Source: Verrucomicrobia subdivision 3 bacterium UBA693 (GTDB lineage Bacteria > Verrucomicrobiota > Verrucomicrobiia > Limisphaerales > UBA8199). Taken from it: DNA of 64,000 nt. Both the position numbers and the translations under genes were made by a program. The notes beneath the pieces were generated by a model that did no database searches, was not told the origin of the DNA, and saw nothing but the letters and a program-made list of their open reading frames with translations. Shown here piece by piece: positions 41,330 through 49,572 of this stretch. Location of the stretch: assembly GCA_002298785.1 (NCBI GenBank), contig DBMR01000107.1, positions 1-64,000 of the forward strand. Reading direction: 5' to 3'. How positions within the stretch are numbered: the stretch's first letter is position 1; each line of letters starts with the position of its first letter.

Positions 41330-41655
41330 ATGACGAATCCTTTGGCAACTGACCTCATGGCCCGAAAAGTAAGGGTAACCAGCGGCCGAGTAAAGCGCCG
41401 GAGCAGCATTCCCACCGCACCGACCGAGAACTGATCGCTCGCCTAGGCACTGCCATCTGGTTCTCATAATGACTAATCCACACCAATCCTCGGCATCCAC
41501 CAACTGTATACATGATAATTAACCAGGTGGTTTACCGTGACCACCCACCAAATCGACCGGAAGACCTTTCTGCGTTTCCGCTTGTCAGATGAATTGGACC
41601 ACGGTAAAAGGTAATCGTTCTTTGATACGCGCGGATTTTGAATCATCCGCCACAC
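41330..41655. other. Intergenic region between ABC exporter and riboswitch
   Basis: About 325 bp between divergent transcripts. It should hold the promoters of both the ABC pair and the riboswitch transcript, but I see no clear -35/-10 pair. No coding region is supported. Confidence 0.5.
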
Positions 41656-41799
41656 CATAGCTAAAACTTAGGGAACCCCGTGCAAATCGGGGACGGTAGC
41701 GCCACTGTAACGGGTGACGAACTCCCACAGCCACTGGTCTCAAACCGGGAAGGCGGGAGTGAGGATGGAGCCCGAAGTCAGGATATCTGTTTGGCTATG
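41656..41799 (+). promoter_or_regulatory. Cobalamin riboswitch
   Basis: All main landmarks are present: CCCCGTGCAAATCGGGG, then GCGCCACTGTAACGGG, the B12 box AGCCACTGG, GGGAAGGCGGG, and GAAGTCAGGATATCTG. The closing P1 stem is CATAGC (41656-41661) with GCTATG (41794-41799), extended by AAAC/GTTT. These aptamers bind adenosyl- or methylcobalamin and usually switch off B12 uptake or synthesis genes. The nearest gene downstream (42044) encodes a secreted protein rather than a BtuB receptor. An intrinsic terminator at 41908-41946 fits an off-switch. Confidence 0.95.
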
Positions 41800-41907
41800 C
41801 TCGTCGAGGCACCGATCGGGTTCTAACCAGACCTCCGGCGCCAACTTCTCCGCCAAGAGAAGGATGAGGCCAGCCCACCCGCAGTTCGGGATGGGACTCG
41901 ATGAATG

Positions 41908-41946
41908 CCTTCATTCTCCGTTTGGTCGGTGATTGAAGGTTTTTTT
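41908..41946 (+). terminator. Intrinsic terminator, riboswitch expression platform
   Basis: CCTTCA (41908-41913) pairs with TGAAGG (41934-41939), with an inner CCG/CGG extension, followed by seven Ts at 41940-41946. It lies 110 nt after the aptamer and 98 nt before the next clear gene, so it is well placed to stop transcription when cobalamin is bound. Confidence 0.75.
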
Positions 41947-41972
41947 GTGCCTGGAAACCAAACTTCCAGGCG

Positions 41973-42023
41973 ATGAAATTCTTCTACACCGTCCTGGTCT
42001 CCACCGTAAACCGCCCGCTTTAG
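41973..42023 (+). CDS. Possible 16-codon ORF after the riboswitch terminator
   Basis: ATG at 41973 encodes MKFFYTVLVSTVNRPL and then TAG. It resembles the start of a signal peptide. It could be a leader peptide or the stump of a lost receptor gene. A hairpin (CCTGGAA/TTCCAGG, 41951-41971) lies just before it and could hide its start. Weak evidence. Confidence 0.25.
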   Translation: MKFFYTVLVSTVNRPL

Positions 42024-42043
42024 GGCATAACGAAAGAGATCAG

Positions 42044-43054
42044 ATGAGAAGTATCCATTCATTCCCATTCCTTGCCGTCACCTTGGGCCTGTTGGCCAGC
42101 CAGTCCCCTTGTATGCGCGCCTCCGGCGCGGATATCTATGCCGTCGAGACCTTTGCACAGAATCCGCTCGCGGGAACCAGCGGTTGGCAAGTCTTCGGCG
42201 AGAACAGCCTTTTCAGTTGGGACGATGCCAATCAAAACCTCAAAGTGACCTGGGATTCCTCCTTTCCCAACAGCTATTTTCATCGCGCCATTGGCGCGAC
42301 CCTGTCCTGCTCCAACGATTTCCTGCTTGGGTTCGATCTGCGCCTGGCCAGTGTCCAGATCGGCACGCACACAGGAATGCCGTTTACTTTTCAATTCACG
42401 ATTGGCCTGCTGAATCTGACCAATTCCACCGACCCAGGTTTCCTGCGCGGCACCGGCTTCACCGCCCCCAACCTCGTCGAATTCTCCTACTTCCCCGATT
42501 CCGGCTATGGTGCGACGGTTGCACCCACCATCATTTCCCAAAACAACGACTACAACAGCGGAGGCTTCACCTATCCTTTGGCGCTTAGCACCGGTACAAC
42601 TTACCATGTGGAGATGCGTTTCATTGCGACGGAGCAACGGATGGTCACCCGAGTGCTGGCCAATGGCGTGCCCTTTGGTCCGATCAATGACGCCCGACTC
42701 GAGGCCTCATTCGGCGATTTCTTCGTGGACCACCTGGCTATCATGAGCTTTAGCGATGCTGGTCAGGACCCAATGTATGCCGGATCCGTTCACGCGGAGG
42801 GCACTGTCGACAATTTGTTTCTCATGACGCCGCCCCCAATCGCCACTCACCAGGGAGCTTACGCGCAACAACAGTGGTCCACCACTTTCTCCAGTCATTT
42901 GAACTGGACCTACCAACTCGAGCGTTCCTCCGACCTCACGAACTGGGATTCGGCCGGCTCGGTGCTCACTGGGACCGGTGACCAAATGACTCTGACCGAT
43001 CCGGCGCCGCCCGCTGGTCACGCTTTCTACCGCGTCCTCGCCAAGAGAAACTGA
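42044..43054 (+). CDS. Secreted beta-sandwich-like protein under a cobalamin riboswitch
   Basis: 336 residues from the ATG at 42044, preceded by AAAGAGA; the longer frame from 41933 would run through the terminator. There is an N-terminal signal (SFPFLAVTLGLLASQSP). The mature part looks like a concanavalin-type beta sandwich (AVETFAQNPLAGTSGWQVFG ... DNLFLMTPP) and ends with the Trp...FYR module (LERSSDLTNWDSAGSV ... HAFYRVLAKRN). The function is unknown. Its stop overlaps the next gene by one base (TGATG). It is the first clear gene behind the B12 riboswitch. Confidence 0.8.
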   Translation: MRSIHSFPFLAVTLGLLASQSPCMRASGADIYAVETFAQNPLAGTSGWQVFGENSLFSWDDANQNLKVTWDSSFPNSYFHRAIGATLSCSNDFLLGFDLRLASVQIGTHTGMPFTFQFTIGLLNLTNSTDPGFLRGTGFTAPNLVEFSYFPDSGYGATVAPTIISQNNDYNSGGFTYPLALSTGTTYHVEMRFIATEQRMVTRVLANGVPFGPINDARLEASFGDFFVDHLAIMSFSDAGQDPMYAGSVHAEGTVDNLFLMTPPPIATHQGAYAQQQWSTTFSSHLNWTYQLERSSDLTNWDSAGSVLTGTGDQMTLTDPAPPAGHAFYRVLAKRN

Positions 43055-43803
43055 TGCACGGGCTCTCCTCAGACGAACGTCGCGCGGGTTTCACCCTGGT
43101 GGAGCTTTTGGTCGTCATAGCGATTATTGCCCTGCTCGCGGCGCTACTGTTGCCCTCGCTAGTGCGCGGGCAACAATCCGCCAAGCGCATCAAATGCGTC
43201 AGCAATCTGCATCAGCTCAGCCTGGCCCAGAACCTGTATTGGGACGAGTACAACGGCGCGTGTTTCCGTTGGAAGATTGGTGACACCAATGGCGGCCAAC
43301 TCTTCTGGTTCGGCTGGATGGGCAGCGGTGCGGAGGGCCTGCGGGAGTTCGACCCGACTCAAGGCGCGCTCCATCCCTACCTCAAGAACGCCGCCGTCGG
43401 ACTGTGTCCCGGGTTCAACTACTTCCTGCCGCGAGTAAAGTTGAAAGCCGCGGGCGCTTCGTTTGGATACGGCTACAACTGGTTCCTGTCGGCGCCGCCG
43501 GGTGAATCTTTGATCCGGGTCGGTGCCGTGCCGAATCCGTCGGGAGTGGTTTTGTTCGGTGACGCCGCTCAAGTCAATACTTGGCAAGCCCCCGCTTCTC
43601 GCAGCAATCCCATGCTCGAGGAGTGGTATTACCTCGACCTCAGCACCACCCAACCCAACGGCCACTTTCGACATGCGCAGCGGGCTAACGCGGTATTCCT
43701 GGATGGGCACGTGGCCTTGGAAAAGCCAGTGACCGGTTCGCTGGACTCCCGACTGCCGGCGGAATTCGTGGGACGATTTCGCGCAGAGATCCTGAAATGG
43801 TAA
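43054..43803 (+). CDS. Prepilin-like protein with N-terminal methylation motif
   Basis: 249 residues. The leader SSDERRAG precedes FTLVELLVVIAIIALLAALL, the class-III signal with Gly before the cut and Glu5. The C-terminal half includes NGHFRHAQRANAVFLDGHVA, the H-x9-DG motif of this prepilin-like family in Planctomycetes and Verrucomicrobiota. It overlaps the riboswitch-controlled secreted-protein gene by one base, so both are co-expressed. Possibly a surface filament or pseudopilin. Confidence 0.9.
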   Translation: MHGLSSDERRAGFTLVELLVVIAIIALLAALLLPSLVRGQQSAKRIKCVSNLHQLSLAQNLYWDEYNGACFRWKIGDTNGGQLFWFGWMGSGAEGLREFDPTQGALHPYLKNAAVGLCPGFNYFLPRVKLKAAGASFGYGYNWFLSAPPGESLIRVGAVPNPSGVVLFGDAAQVNTWQAPASRSNPMLEEWYYLDLSTTQPNGHFRHAQRANAVFLDGHVALEKPVTGSLDSRLPAEFVGRFRAEILKW

Positions 43804-43812
43804 GCCACTGGG

Positions 43813-43841
43813 TGCGGGGGAACCCATTGGACGCCCCCGCA
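43813..43841. other. GC-rich hairpin between convergent genes
   Basis: TGCGGGGG (43813-43820) and CCCCCGCA (43834-43841) form a perfect 8-bp stem with a 13-nt loop, between the prepilin-like gene and the convergent methyltransferase gene. It lacks a U-run; it may still stop transcription from both sides. Confidence 0.55.
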
Positions 43842-43873
43842 AACCGAAGGTCCATCGTTTCCGACCGGCAAAT

Positions 43874-44584
43874 CTATTTGCGGGCGTAATAGACGAACGC
43901 GGGCGGGACGTTCAGCAGGACTGGCACGGTGCGAACTGAGGAAAACGCGGCCATGATTCGCTTGCGATCAATCAGCGAATGTTGAAATTGAATATACATT
44001 CCTCCGGGTGGAAGGGCGGCTCGGATGGCGCTCACCAGTCGCACCACCAACTCCCCGGGCAGGGTGCCGAGCGGAATGCCGGAAATGACAAAACCGGGCT
44101 TATCCGGCAGGGGCGCCAATTGATCCAAATACTCTTCGGCGGCGTCCGCGATTACCTTAACTCGTGAGGCCAGCCCCTTGGCTTCGATATCAGTTTCGAG
44201 CAACCGCGCCAGTTTCGGATTAATCTCACAGGCGACAATCCGGGCCTGGGGACAGCGGGCCGCCAAACGGAGGGTTAAGGAGCCGGTTCCCGCCCCCAGC
44301 TCCACGATCAGGCCCCGATAACTCACCGGTACCGGCGAGATCATGCGCTGTACGAGAAACCGCTGGGAGGGTATCAAGGCTCCGGTCTGACCTTGCTCCA
44401 CCAGGCCGGCCACGAGGAATTTCCAATAATGCGCCAGCGGCGGACGCGTTAGGACTCGCTCCGCAACTGCGGCCTGACTTCGCGCGCCGCGAGGAGCCCG
44501 GGATGGGGCCGGGCCATGCCCCGCGAGCCCGCCCCGCGGGTTCCGCAGTGCCGAAGCACCATTTCTCTTCCCGTGATTGCCCAT
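43874..44584 (-). CDS. SAM-dependent methyltransferase, PmtA/KsgA-like
   Basis: 236 residues. The SAM-binding motif is LIVELGAGTGSLTLRLAA, then RIVACEINPKLARLLETDI. The post-motif FVISGIPLGTLPGELVVRLV and MYIQFQHSLIDRKRI, with the ending NVPPAFVYYARK, resemble bacterial phospholipid N-methyltransferases, which turn phosphatidylethanolamine into methylated forms. The KsgA rRNA dimethylase signature (NLPY) is replaced by SGIPLG, which favours a lipid substrate. The first 60 residues are Arg/Ala-rich and the start may be further downstream (ATG at residue 76). Confidence 0.7.
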   Translation of the reverse strand: MGNHGKRNGASALRNPRGGLAGHGPAPSRAPRGARSQAAVAERVLTRPPLAHYWKFLVAGLVEQGQTGALIPSQRFLVQRMISPVPVSYRGLIVELGAGTGSLTLRLAARCPQARIVACEINPKLARLLETDIEAKGLASRVKVIADAAEEYLDQLAPLPDKPGFVISGIPLGTLPGELVVRLVSAIRAALPPGGMYIQFQHSLIDRKRIMAAFSSVRTVPVLLNVPPAFVYYARK

Positions 44585-44631
44585 AACAACAATCGCCAGT
44601 GTGCGCTAACTTCGTTCGGGATTCAATACCA

Positions 44632-46014
44632 CTAAGCACCGACCCGTTGACGAACGGCGGCACAAATTTTCGCCGACCATTGTTCCAATACCTGCAGGTC
44701 GCGCCCCTCGACCAGCAAGCGGGCCTTGGGTTCGGTACCCGAATACCGCAGCAATACCCGCCCCCCCTGCGCCTGTAACTCTTTCTCCGCCTCACCCACC
44801 AGGGACTGAACCTCGGGCATGTCGTCAAACGGACGTTTCTCCCGCACCATTACGTTCGTCACCAGTTGCGGAAACCGGGTCCAACATTTGGCCAACTTCG
44901 AGAGCGGCTGCCCTTGCGCCTTCATGATGCGCAGAATTTGCAGCGCCGCCACCAGGCCATCCCCGGTGCTGCTGTGATCCCGGAAAATCATGTGTCCGCT
45001 TTGTTCTCCACCCAGATTATATCCATGCTGGAGCATCTCATCGATCACATTTTTGTCGCCCACCGCGGTGCGCACCACCCGCCCGCCCGCCGCCGACAGT
45101 ACCGCATCCAACCCGGCGTTGCTCATCACTGTCGCGACCAGCGTTTTGTGCGTCAGGGTTCCTTGCTGGAGCATTTCCAGCGCGGTGATCGCCATGATGT
45201 CGTCCCCGTCGATAACCTTGCCCGACTCATCGCACAGCAGCAACCGATCGGCATCCCCATCATGCGCCAACCCAATGTCTGCGCGGTGCTCCCAGATCTT
45301 TTGGCACATCAACATCGGGTGCATCGAGCCGCAATCTTTGTTGATGTTTTTACCGTCCGGCTGGTTGCCGAACACAATGACCTCAGCCCCCAGCTCGCGC
45401 AGCACGCAGGGTGTGGACTTATACGCCGCGCCGTGGGCACAATCCACCACGATCCGCATTCCTTCCAGGGTCATCCCCCGCGGAAACGACGTTTTTGCAT
45501 GCTCGATATATCGCCCCAGCGCGTCGTCAATGCGCACTGCTTTACCGATGTCTTCGGCAGTCGGGCGGATATTCTCAATCTCGCCACTGAAAACCAGGCT
45601 CTCGATTTGATGTTCGATCTTGTCGTCCAGCTTATAGCCGTCGGCATGAAAGAATTTGATGCCGTTGTCATCGTAGGGATTGTGCGAGGCAGTGATGACG
45701 ATCCCGGCGTCGGCACGCAGGCTGCGGGTGACATAAGCCACGCCGGGCGTGGGCAGCGGCCCAATGAACAGAACATCCACTCCCATCGAAAGAATGCCCG
45801 AGGAAATCGCGTTCTCGAGCATGTAACCGGAAAGCCGGGTGTCTTTCCCGATCACAATCCGGTGGCGCCCACGTTGGCGGGCGTGGTTTTCGAGATTCTT
45901 GAAGATGTGCCCGGCAGCCCGCCCCAGTTTCAGCGCGGTTTCAGCAGTCACCGGTTCAATATTCGCCGTACCGCGGACGCCGTCTGTGCCGAAAATTTTC
46001 TTGGGTCTGCTCAT
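44632..46014 (-). CDS. glmM: Phosphoglucosamine mutase
   Basis: 460 residues. KIFGTDGVRGTANIEPVTAE opens the protein. The catalytic phosphoserine is in GIVITASHNPYDDNGIKFF, the metal loop is LAHDGDADRLLLCDE, and the phosphate-binding end is LRYSGTEPKARLLVEG. It converts glucosamine-6-phosphate to glucosamine-1-phosphate for UDP-GlcNAc and peptidoglycan synthesis. It lies directly downstream of the cdaA-cdaR pair, as in many Gram-positives, where it can regulate the cyclase. Confidence 0.97.
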   Translation of the reverse strand: MSRPKKIFGTDGVRGTANIEPVTAETALKLGRAAGHIFKNLENHARQRGRHRIVIGKDTRLSGYMLENAISSGILSMGVDVLFIGPLPTPGVAYVTRSLRADAGIVITASHNPYDDNGIKFFHADGYKLDDKIEHQIESLVFSGEIENIRPTAEDIGKAVRIDDALGRYIEHAKTSFPRGMTLEGMRIVVDCAHGAAYKSTPCVLRELGAEVIVFGNQPDGKNINKDCGSMHPMLMCQKIWEHRADIGLAHDGDADRLLLCDESGKVIDGDDIMAITALEMLQQGTLTHKTLVATVMSNAGLDAVLSAAGGRVVRTAVGDKNVIDEMLQHGYNLGGEQSGHMIFRDHSSTGDGLVAALQILRIMKAQGQPLSKLAKCWTRFPQLVTNVMVREKRPFDDMPEVQSLVGEAEKELQAQGGRVLLRYSGTEPKARLLVEGRDLQVLEQWSAKICAAVRQRVGA

Positions 46015-46020
46015 GTAGTC

Positions 46021-46443
46021 TCACTCGGTTGTGGGAAATAACACTTCGACTTCCTGGGGATCTACCCGGACGTGGGTGACACCGGCGGGGGTGGAGACTT
46101 CGATGCGCTTACGCAGTTTCTGGGCGCCTTCGATGCCCGTGAGGTCCACCAGCACGTGTATGTCCCGAGCCTGCAACAGGTCCAACACCCGCGACTCGGC
46201 CTGCACAGTAATATCCACCTGCTTGGGATTCACTCGCACGTTCCGCACATCCGCGGCCGACGACATAACTAACACCGGCAGGTTGGCAAAGGTACGATCA
46301 TGCAGATGCGAGACCGGCGCCAGGGGCCTTTGATCCCGGACCAAGGCGAAAGTGATGGCGATCCACGTCAAGCAGGCCAAACCCAGCGAGCAAAGTTTCA
46401 GCCAGAAATCCTCCAAAAACAGGTAACGTAAAAAGGCGATCAT
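46021..46443 (-). CDS. cdaR: YbbR-domain protein, CdaR-like
   Basis: 140 residues with a short N-terminal tail, one membrane helix (LCSLGLACLTWIAITFALV) and a single YbbR-like domain (VNPKQVDITVQAESRVLDLL, then DIHVLVDLTGIEGAQKLRKR). CdaR of Firmicutes has several YbbR domains and modulates CdaA; this one is much shorter. It lies between cdaA (four-base overlap) and glmM (6-nt gap), so it is probably the c-di-AMP regulator. Confidence 0.8.
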   Translation of the reverse strand: MIAFLRYLFLEDFWLKLCSLGLACLTWIAITFALVRDQRPLAPVSHLHDRTFANLPVLVMSSAADVRNVRVNPKQVDITVQAESRVLDLLQARDIHVLVDLTGIEGAQKLRKRIEVSTPAGVTHVRVDPQEVEVLFPTTE

Positions 46444-47309
46444 TTGCCCATCCCCGCGGAAGTAGGAGCCGTGGCATCCTGTTTGGCGACCGACGGCGGC
46501 CCGGGCTTAACTGTCCGCTCCGCCCAGGCCCGGATGGCGCCCGCCCAATTACGCGGCCGGCTCGGCGTAACCACCAGGGAGGTCAGGAAGGCACGCAACT
46601 CCTCCAGGGTCACCCCCCGCACCAACTGCCCCTTGTGCGCATAGGAAATAGCGCCGGTTTCCTCAGACAATACCACCACCACCGCGTCGGTTTCTTCGCT
46701 TAAACCAATCGCCGCCCGGTGCCGTGTTCCCAGAGATTTGCTCAGCCCCTGACGCTGAGTCAGCGGAAAGATACAGGCCGCGTAAGCGATGCGATCGCCT
46801 TTAATAATGACGCCACCGTCGTGCACTGCGTTGTTCGGAAAGAAGATGGTTTCGAGCATCTCGGGAGTAGCTTCGCAATCCACCACAATCCCTGATTCCA
46901 CGGCTTCCTGGAGTTGAATGGTTTGCTCGATGGCGATGAGCGCGCCAATGTGCACATCCGATAGGCGTTCCGCGGTTTGAATAATCACTTCCACCGTCTC
47001 CCGTTGCTCGGTGGTGCTGGTGAACAGCGGAAAATTTCCCACCTCCGCTAGCATCCGGCGCAATTCGGGCTGAAAAATCACCAGGACGGCTAGCACGAAA
47101 AAGGCGGAGAAAGATGAAAGTAGATATCTCAACACCTTGAGGTCCAGCAGGAAGGACACGAGCACCAACGCCAGCAGGACCAGCAGGAAACCGGTGACGA
47201 CCGGAGCGCCGCGGGTGCCCCGGATGAAGCGGAAGGCGTAGTAGATTCCCACCGTGAGGATGAAAATCTCCACCGCCGCGCGCCACCAGTTCTGTATTAA
47301 GTCAGCCAT
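46440..47309 (-). CDS. cdaA: Diadenylate cyclase (c-di-AMP synthase)
   Basis: 289 residues. Three N-terminal membrane helices are followed by a DisA_N cyclase domain with NNAVHDGGVIIKGDRIAYA (DGG in place of the usual DGA) and SLGTRHRAAIGLSEETDAVV (RHR motif). It makes cyclic di-AMP from two ATP. A C-terminal region (LRAFLTSLVVTPSRPRNWAG) is longer than in the minimal enzyme. It overlaps folP by 13 nt upstream and cdaR by four. Confidence 0.93.
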   Translation of the reverse strand: MADLIQNWWRAAVEIFILTVGIYYAFRFIRGTRGAPVVTGFLLVLLALVLVSFLLDLKVLRYLLSSFSAFFVLAVLVIFQPELRRMLAEVGNFPLFTSTTEQRETVEVIIQTAERLSDVHIGALIAIEQTIQLQEAVESGIVVDCEATPEMLETIFFPNNAVHDGGVIIKGDRIAYAACIFPLTQRQGLSKSLGTRHRAAIGLSEETDAVVVVLSEETGAISYAHKGQLVRGVTLEELRAFLTSLVVTPSRPRNWAGAIRAWAERTVKPGPPSVAKQDATAPTSAGMGK

Positions 47310-48151
47310 TCGCTGCCACCGTGAACCGAAATCGCTTCCATTGCTCGGATCGCCTGCACAGTTTCCGCAACATCATGCGTGCGTATAAACTTTACGCCCG
47401 CCGCCACTGCCGCGCACGCGCACGCCAATCCCGCAGGCAACCTTGAGCCCGCCGGCTGCCGCACAAACTGTCCGAGGAACGATTTCCGCGAAACACCTAC
47501 CAACACCGGACGCCCGAGTGCGACAAAACGCTGCAGCGCCCCCAGCAAACTCAGGTTGTGCTCCGCTGTTTTACCGAAACCAATGCCTGGATCAAATATA
47601 ACTTGGTCGGCTTCCACTCCGCAACGGTTCAAACACACCATTCGCTCCCGAAAAAACGCCCCTACCGCCGCGCACACGTCGTCATAAACCGGCTGCCGCT
47701 GCATAGTGGCGGGGACGCCCTGCATATGCATGCAAACGTAACCCGCGCCGCTCCGCGCCACCAGTTTCCACATTTCTTCATCGCCACGGTTGGAAGCCAC
47801 GTCGTTGACGACACTGGCGCCGGCTTCCAAGGCGGCCTTTGCCACGCCAGGCTTCATGGTATCAATCGAAATCGGAACCCTGCAGCGCCCAGCCAATTCC
47901 TTAATGACCGGCAGCACCCGCCGCAATTCCTCCGCTTCCGGCACCGGCGCCGCACCCGGGCGCGTCGACTCTCCTCCCACATCGATGATTCCCGCCCCTT
48001 CCTCCACCATGGCCAAAGCATGCTCGATGGCCGCACCCTGCTCCTGCCAACGTCCTCCATCATGGAAGGAATCCGGGGTGAGGTTCAAAATCCCCATCAC
48101 CACGGCAGAACCCGGAAAACTGAACTGGTGTTGACGCGCCCGGAAAAGCAT
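47297..48151 (-). CDS. folP: Dihydropteroate synthase
   Basis: 284 residues. VVMGILNLTPDSFHDGGRW is the pterin-binding loop. GESTRPGAAPVPEAEELRRV, PISIDTMKPGVAKAALEAGA and VIFDPGIGFGKTAEHNLSLL complete the barrel. It joins para-aminobenzoate to dihydropterin pyrophosphate in folate synthesis and is the sulfonamide target. It overlaps cdaA by 13 nt and abuts the glyoxalase-like gene (one-base overlap). Confidence 0.97.
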   Translation of the reverse strand: MLFRARQHQFSFPGSAVVMGILNLTPDSFHDGGRWQEQGAAIEHALAMVEEGAGIIDVGGESTRPGAAPVPEAEELRRVLPVIKELAGRCRVPISIDTMKPGVAKAALEAGASVVNDVASNRGDEEMWKLVARSGAGYVCMHMQGVPATMQRQPVYDDVCAAVGAFFRERMVCLNRCGVEADQVIFDPGIGFGKTAEHNLSLLGALQRFVALGRPVLVGVSRKSFLGQFVRQPAGSRLPAGLACACAAVAAGVKFIRTHDVAETVQAIRAMEAISVHGGSEWLT

Positions 48152-48552
48152 CAGTATCCCGGTCCAGTGGGGGCGACTTGAATCAGCTCAACCTCATAAC
48201 CCTCTGGAGCATCGATGAAGGCGATGCCACTGCCGTCAGGGCGCAAGTGCGGGCCGTCGGAATAGCTTATCCCCATTTGCTGCAGTTGCTTGCCGAAGTC
48301 TTCGAGGCTGTCCACCTGAAATGCCAGGTGCGTCAGATCCGGTTGCACCTGTACGGGGCCGCTGCCCGGGTAATAGCACAACTCGATCAATTCATCACTT
48401 TCCGGGGCCTTCAGAAATACCAACTCCGACCCGCGGGGCGTCCGGTGACGCCGAACTTCCTCCAGGCCCAACACTTCCCGGTAAAATTTCACCGACCGCT
48501 CCAGGTCATTGAGCCGATAGCGTGTGTGCAATAATTTTCTGGCTTTGCTCAT
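48151..48552 (-). CDS. Glyoxalase I / VOC-family metalloenzyme
   Basis: 133 residues from the ATG at 48552 (MSKARKLLHTRYRLNDLERS). It has two beta-alpha-beta-beta-beta units: HTRYRLNDLERSVKFYREVL with the first His ligand, ELIELCYYPG with a Glu, LTHLAFQVDSLEDFG with a His, and GYEVELIQV with the last Glu. The pattern HxxxxxxD plus paired Glu fits lactoylglutathione lyase, which detoxifies methylglyoxal. It starts the folP-cdaA-cdaR-glmM run. Confidence 0.85.
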   Translation of the reverse strand: MSKARKLLHTRYRLNDLERSVKFYREVLGLEEVRRHRTPRGSELVFLKAPESDELIELCYYPGSGPVQVQPDLTHLAFQVDSLEDFGKQLQQMGISYSDGPHLRPDGSGIAFIDAPEGYEVELIQVAPTGPGY

Positions 48553-48620
48553 GGGGTCAGCATAATGCGAAAGCCACTGAAGGCCAACCGTGCTTTTCAC
48601 CGAAAGCACCGGCGTCGGAC

Positions 48621-49037
48621 TTATTTGAAGGATTTAGCGGGCGGCGGCGCCGAGCGTTGGCGGTCGAGTTCGTCTTTCAATTCCCACCACAGCCGACGCG
48701 GATCCTTGGACCAGAGCAGCACCCAAAATCCCCCACGCCCATTGGACGGGTCCAAACGCCATTCGTGCTCCATGCCCCCAAAAAGTCGTAACTGCCTCAA
48801 AAATGACTCGCAGAAAGCATTCTCCAACCACGTGAAATCCTCCTGCTCTGGCGACCATTCCCCGCTTAACAATCGTTGCTCCCGGCGTTGCTGTCTCAGC
48901 GCCGCCCATTCCCGCTCGCCTTCACAGCGCGCCACACAGGTCCGCACAAAATCCCGCGCTTCGACAGCTAGCGCCAAATGCAGGCAGGCCTTTGAAGACG
49001 GAGTATGGCAAAATGGGCAATTCTTTTGCTGAATCAT
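48621..49037 (-). CDS. Hypothetical protein with N-terminal CxxC...H motif
   Basis: 138 residues. MIQQKNCPFCHTPSSKACLH offers CPFCH plus a Cys-x-His, a possible zinc site. The rest is helical and charged (REWAALRQQRREQRLLSGEW), then a beta-rich FGGMEHEWRLDPSNGRGGFW and LRKELDRQ-type helix. I do not recognise the family. It lies 68 nt upstream of the glyoxalase gene on the same strand. Confidence 0.65.
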   Translation of the reverse strand: MIQQKNCPFCHTPSSKACLHLALAVEARDFVRTCVARCEGEREWAALRQQRREQRLLSGEWSPEQEDFTWLENAFCESFLRQLRLFGGMEHEWRLDPSNGRGGFWVLLWSKDPRRLWWELKDELDRQRSAPPPAKSFK

Positions 49038-49176
49038 GGGTTCGCCTTAATTATCAGGCTATCGTGCCAGTCGCTTCTATCACCACGTAGTCGGACTCGG
49101 GCAGTTCTAGCCGGAGGCGGCGAATTCCGCAACGGCTAAAATCGATGCTGCCTTGAAATTGAAGAAATTAAAAACC

Positions 49177-49299
49177 ATGTCCACCCGGAGGAAGATCCCC
49201 AGGAAGACTTGTCATCATAAGCGCAAGCGCCATCGCGCCGCAACTTACTCACCCGGCTGCCCCGGGCAGAGCTTTAGCATTCGCTTTGTTCTTCGGTAA
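49177..49299 (+). CDS. Possible small Arg/Lys/His-rich peptide
   Basis: 40 codons from the ATG at 49177, starting MSTRRKIPRKTCHHKRKRHR. The composition is strikingly basic, but there is no clear ribosome-binding site and the 3' end overlaps another possible small gene on the minus strand. Low confidence. Confidence 0.2.
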   Translation: MSTRRKIPRKTCHHKRKRHRAATYSPGCPGQSFSIRFVLR

Positions 49300-49495
49300 T
49301 CTGCTCACCGTAGTGGAAACCTGTCTCATCCTCGTAACCCACGGGAACGGTGCTTGTGAATATTGATTTCACACGGTGGACCAACGCCAGGCACCAGGAC
49401 AAAATGGAATGTCCGATGCAATGCATTGCCTTTGCCGACGGAGGGGGACGCCTTTCGGCTGAGCTATCGTCTATCCAGGTAATCAGACGTGCCAT
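49274..49495 (-). CDS. Small hypothetical protein
   Basis: 73 residues, or 50 if the start is the second Met at 49426. A hydrophobic helix (CIGHSILSWCLALVHRV) is followed by STVPVGYEDETGFHYGEQIT. The last part looks like real protein rather than a chance frame, but I cannot name the family. It lies in the 535-bp gap between the CxxC protein and the DUF3748 gene; the rest of the gap shows nothing else. Confidence 0.4.
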   Translation of the reverse strand: MARLITWIDDSSAERRPPPSAKAMHCIGHSILSWCLALVHRVKSIFTSTVPVGYEDETGFHYGEQITEEQSEC

Positions 49496-49572
49496 GTCCG
49501 TAAAAATGCGGATAGTTAACGAATCTGACTAATCAAATTTTGCTGATTGTAACACGAATCTTGCTCCAGGCT

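Noticed and set aside
44866..46041. 391-codon plus-strand frame
   Set aside because: Antisense to glmM, whose catalytic motifs are intact.
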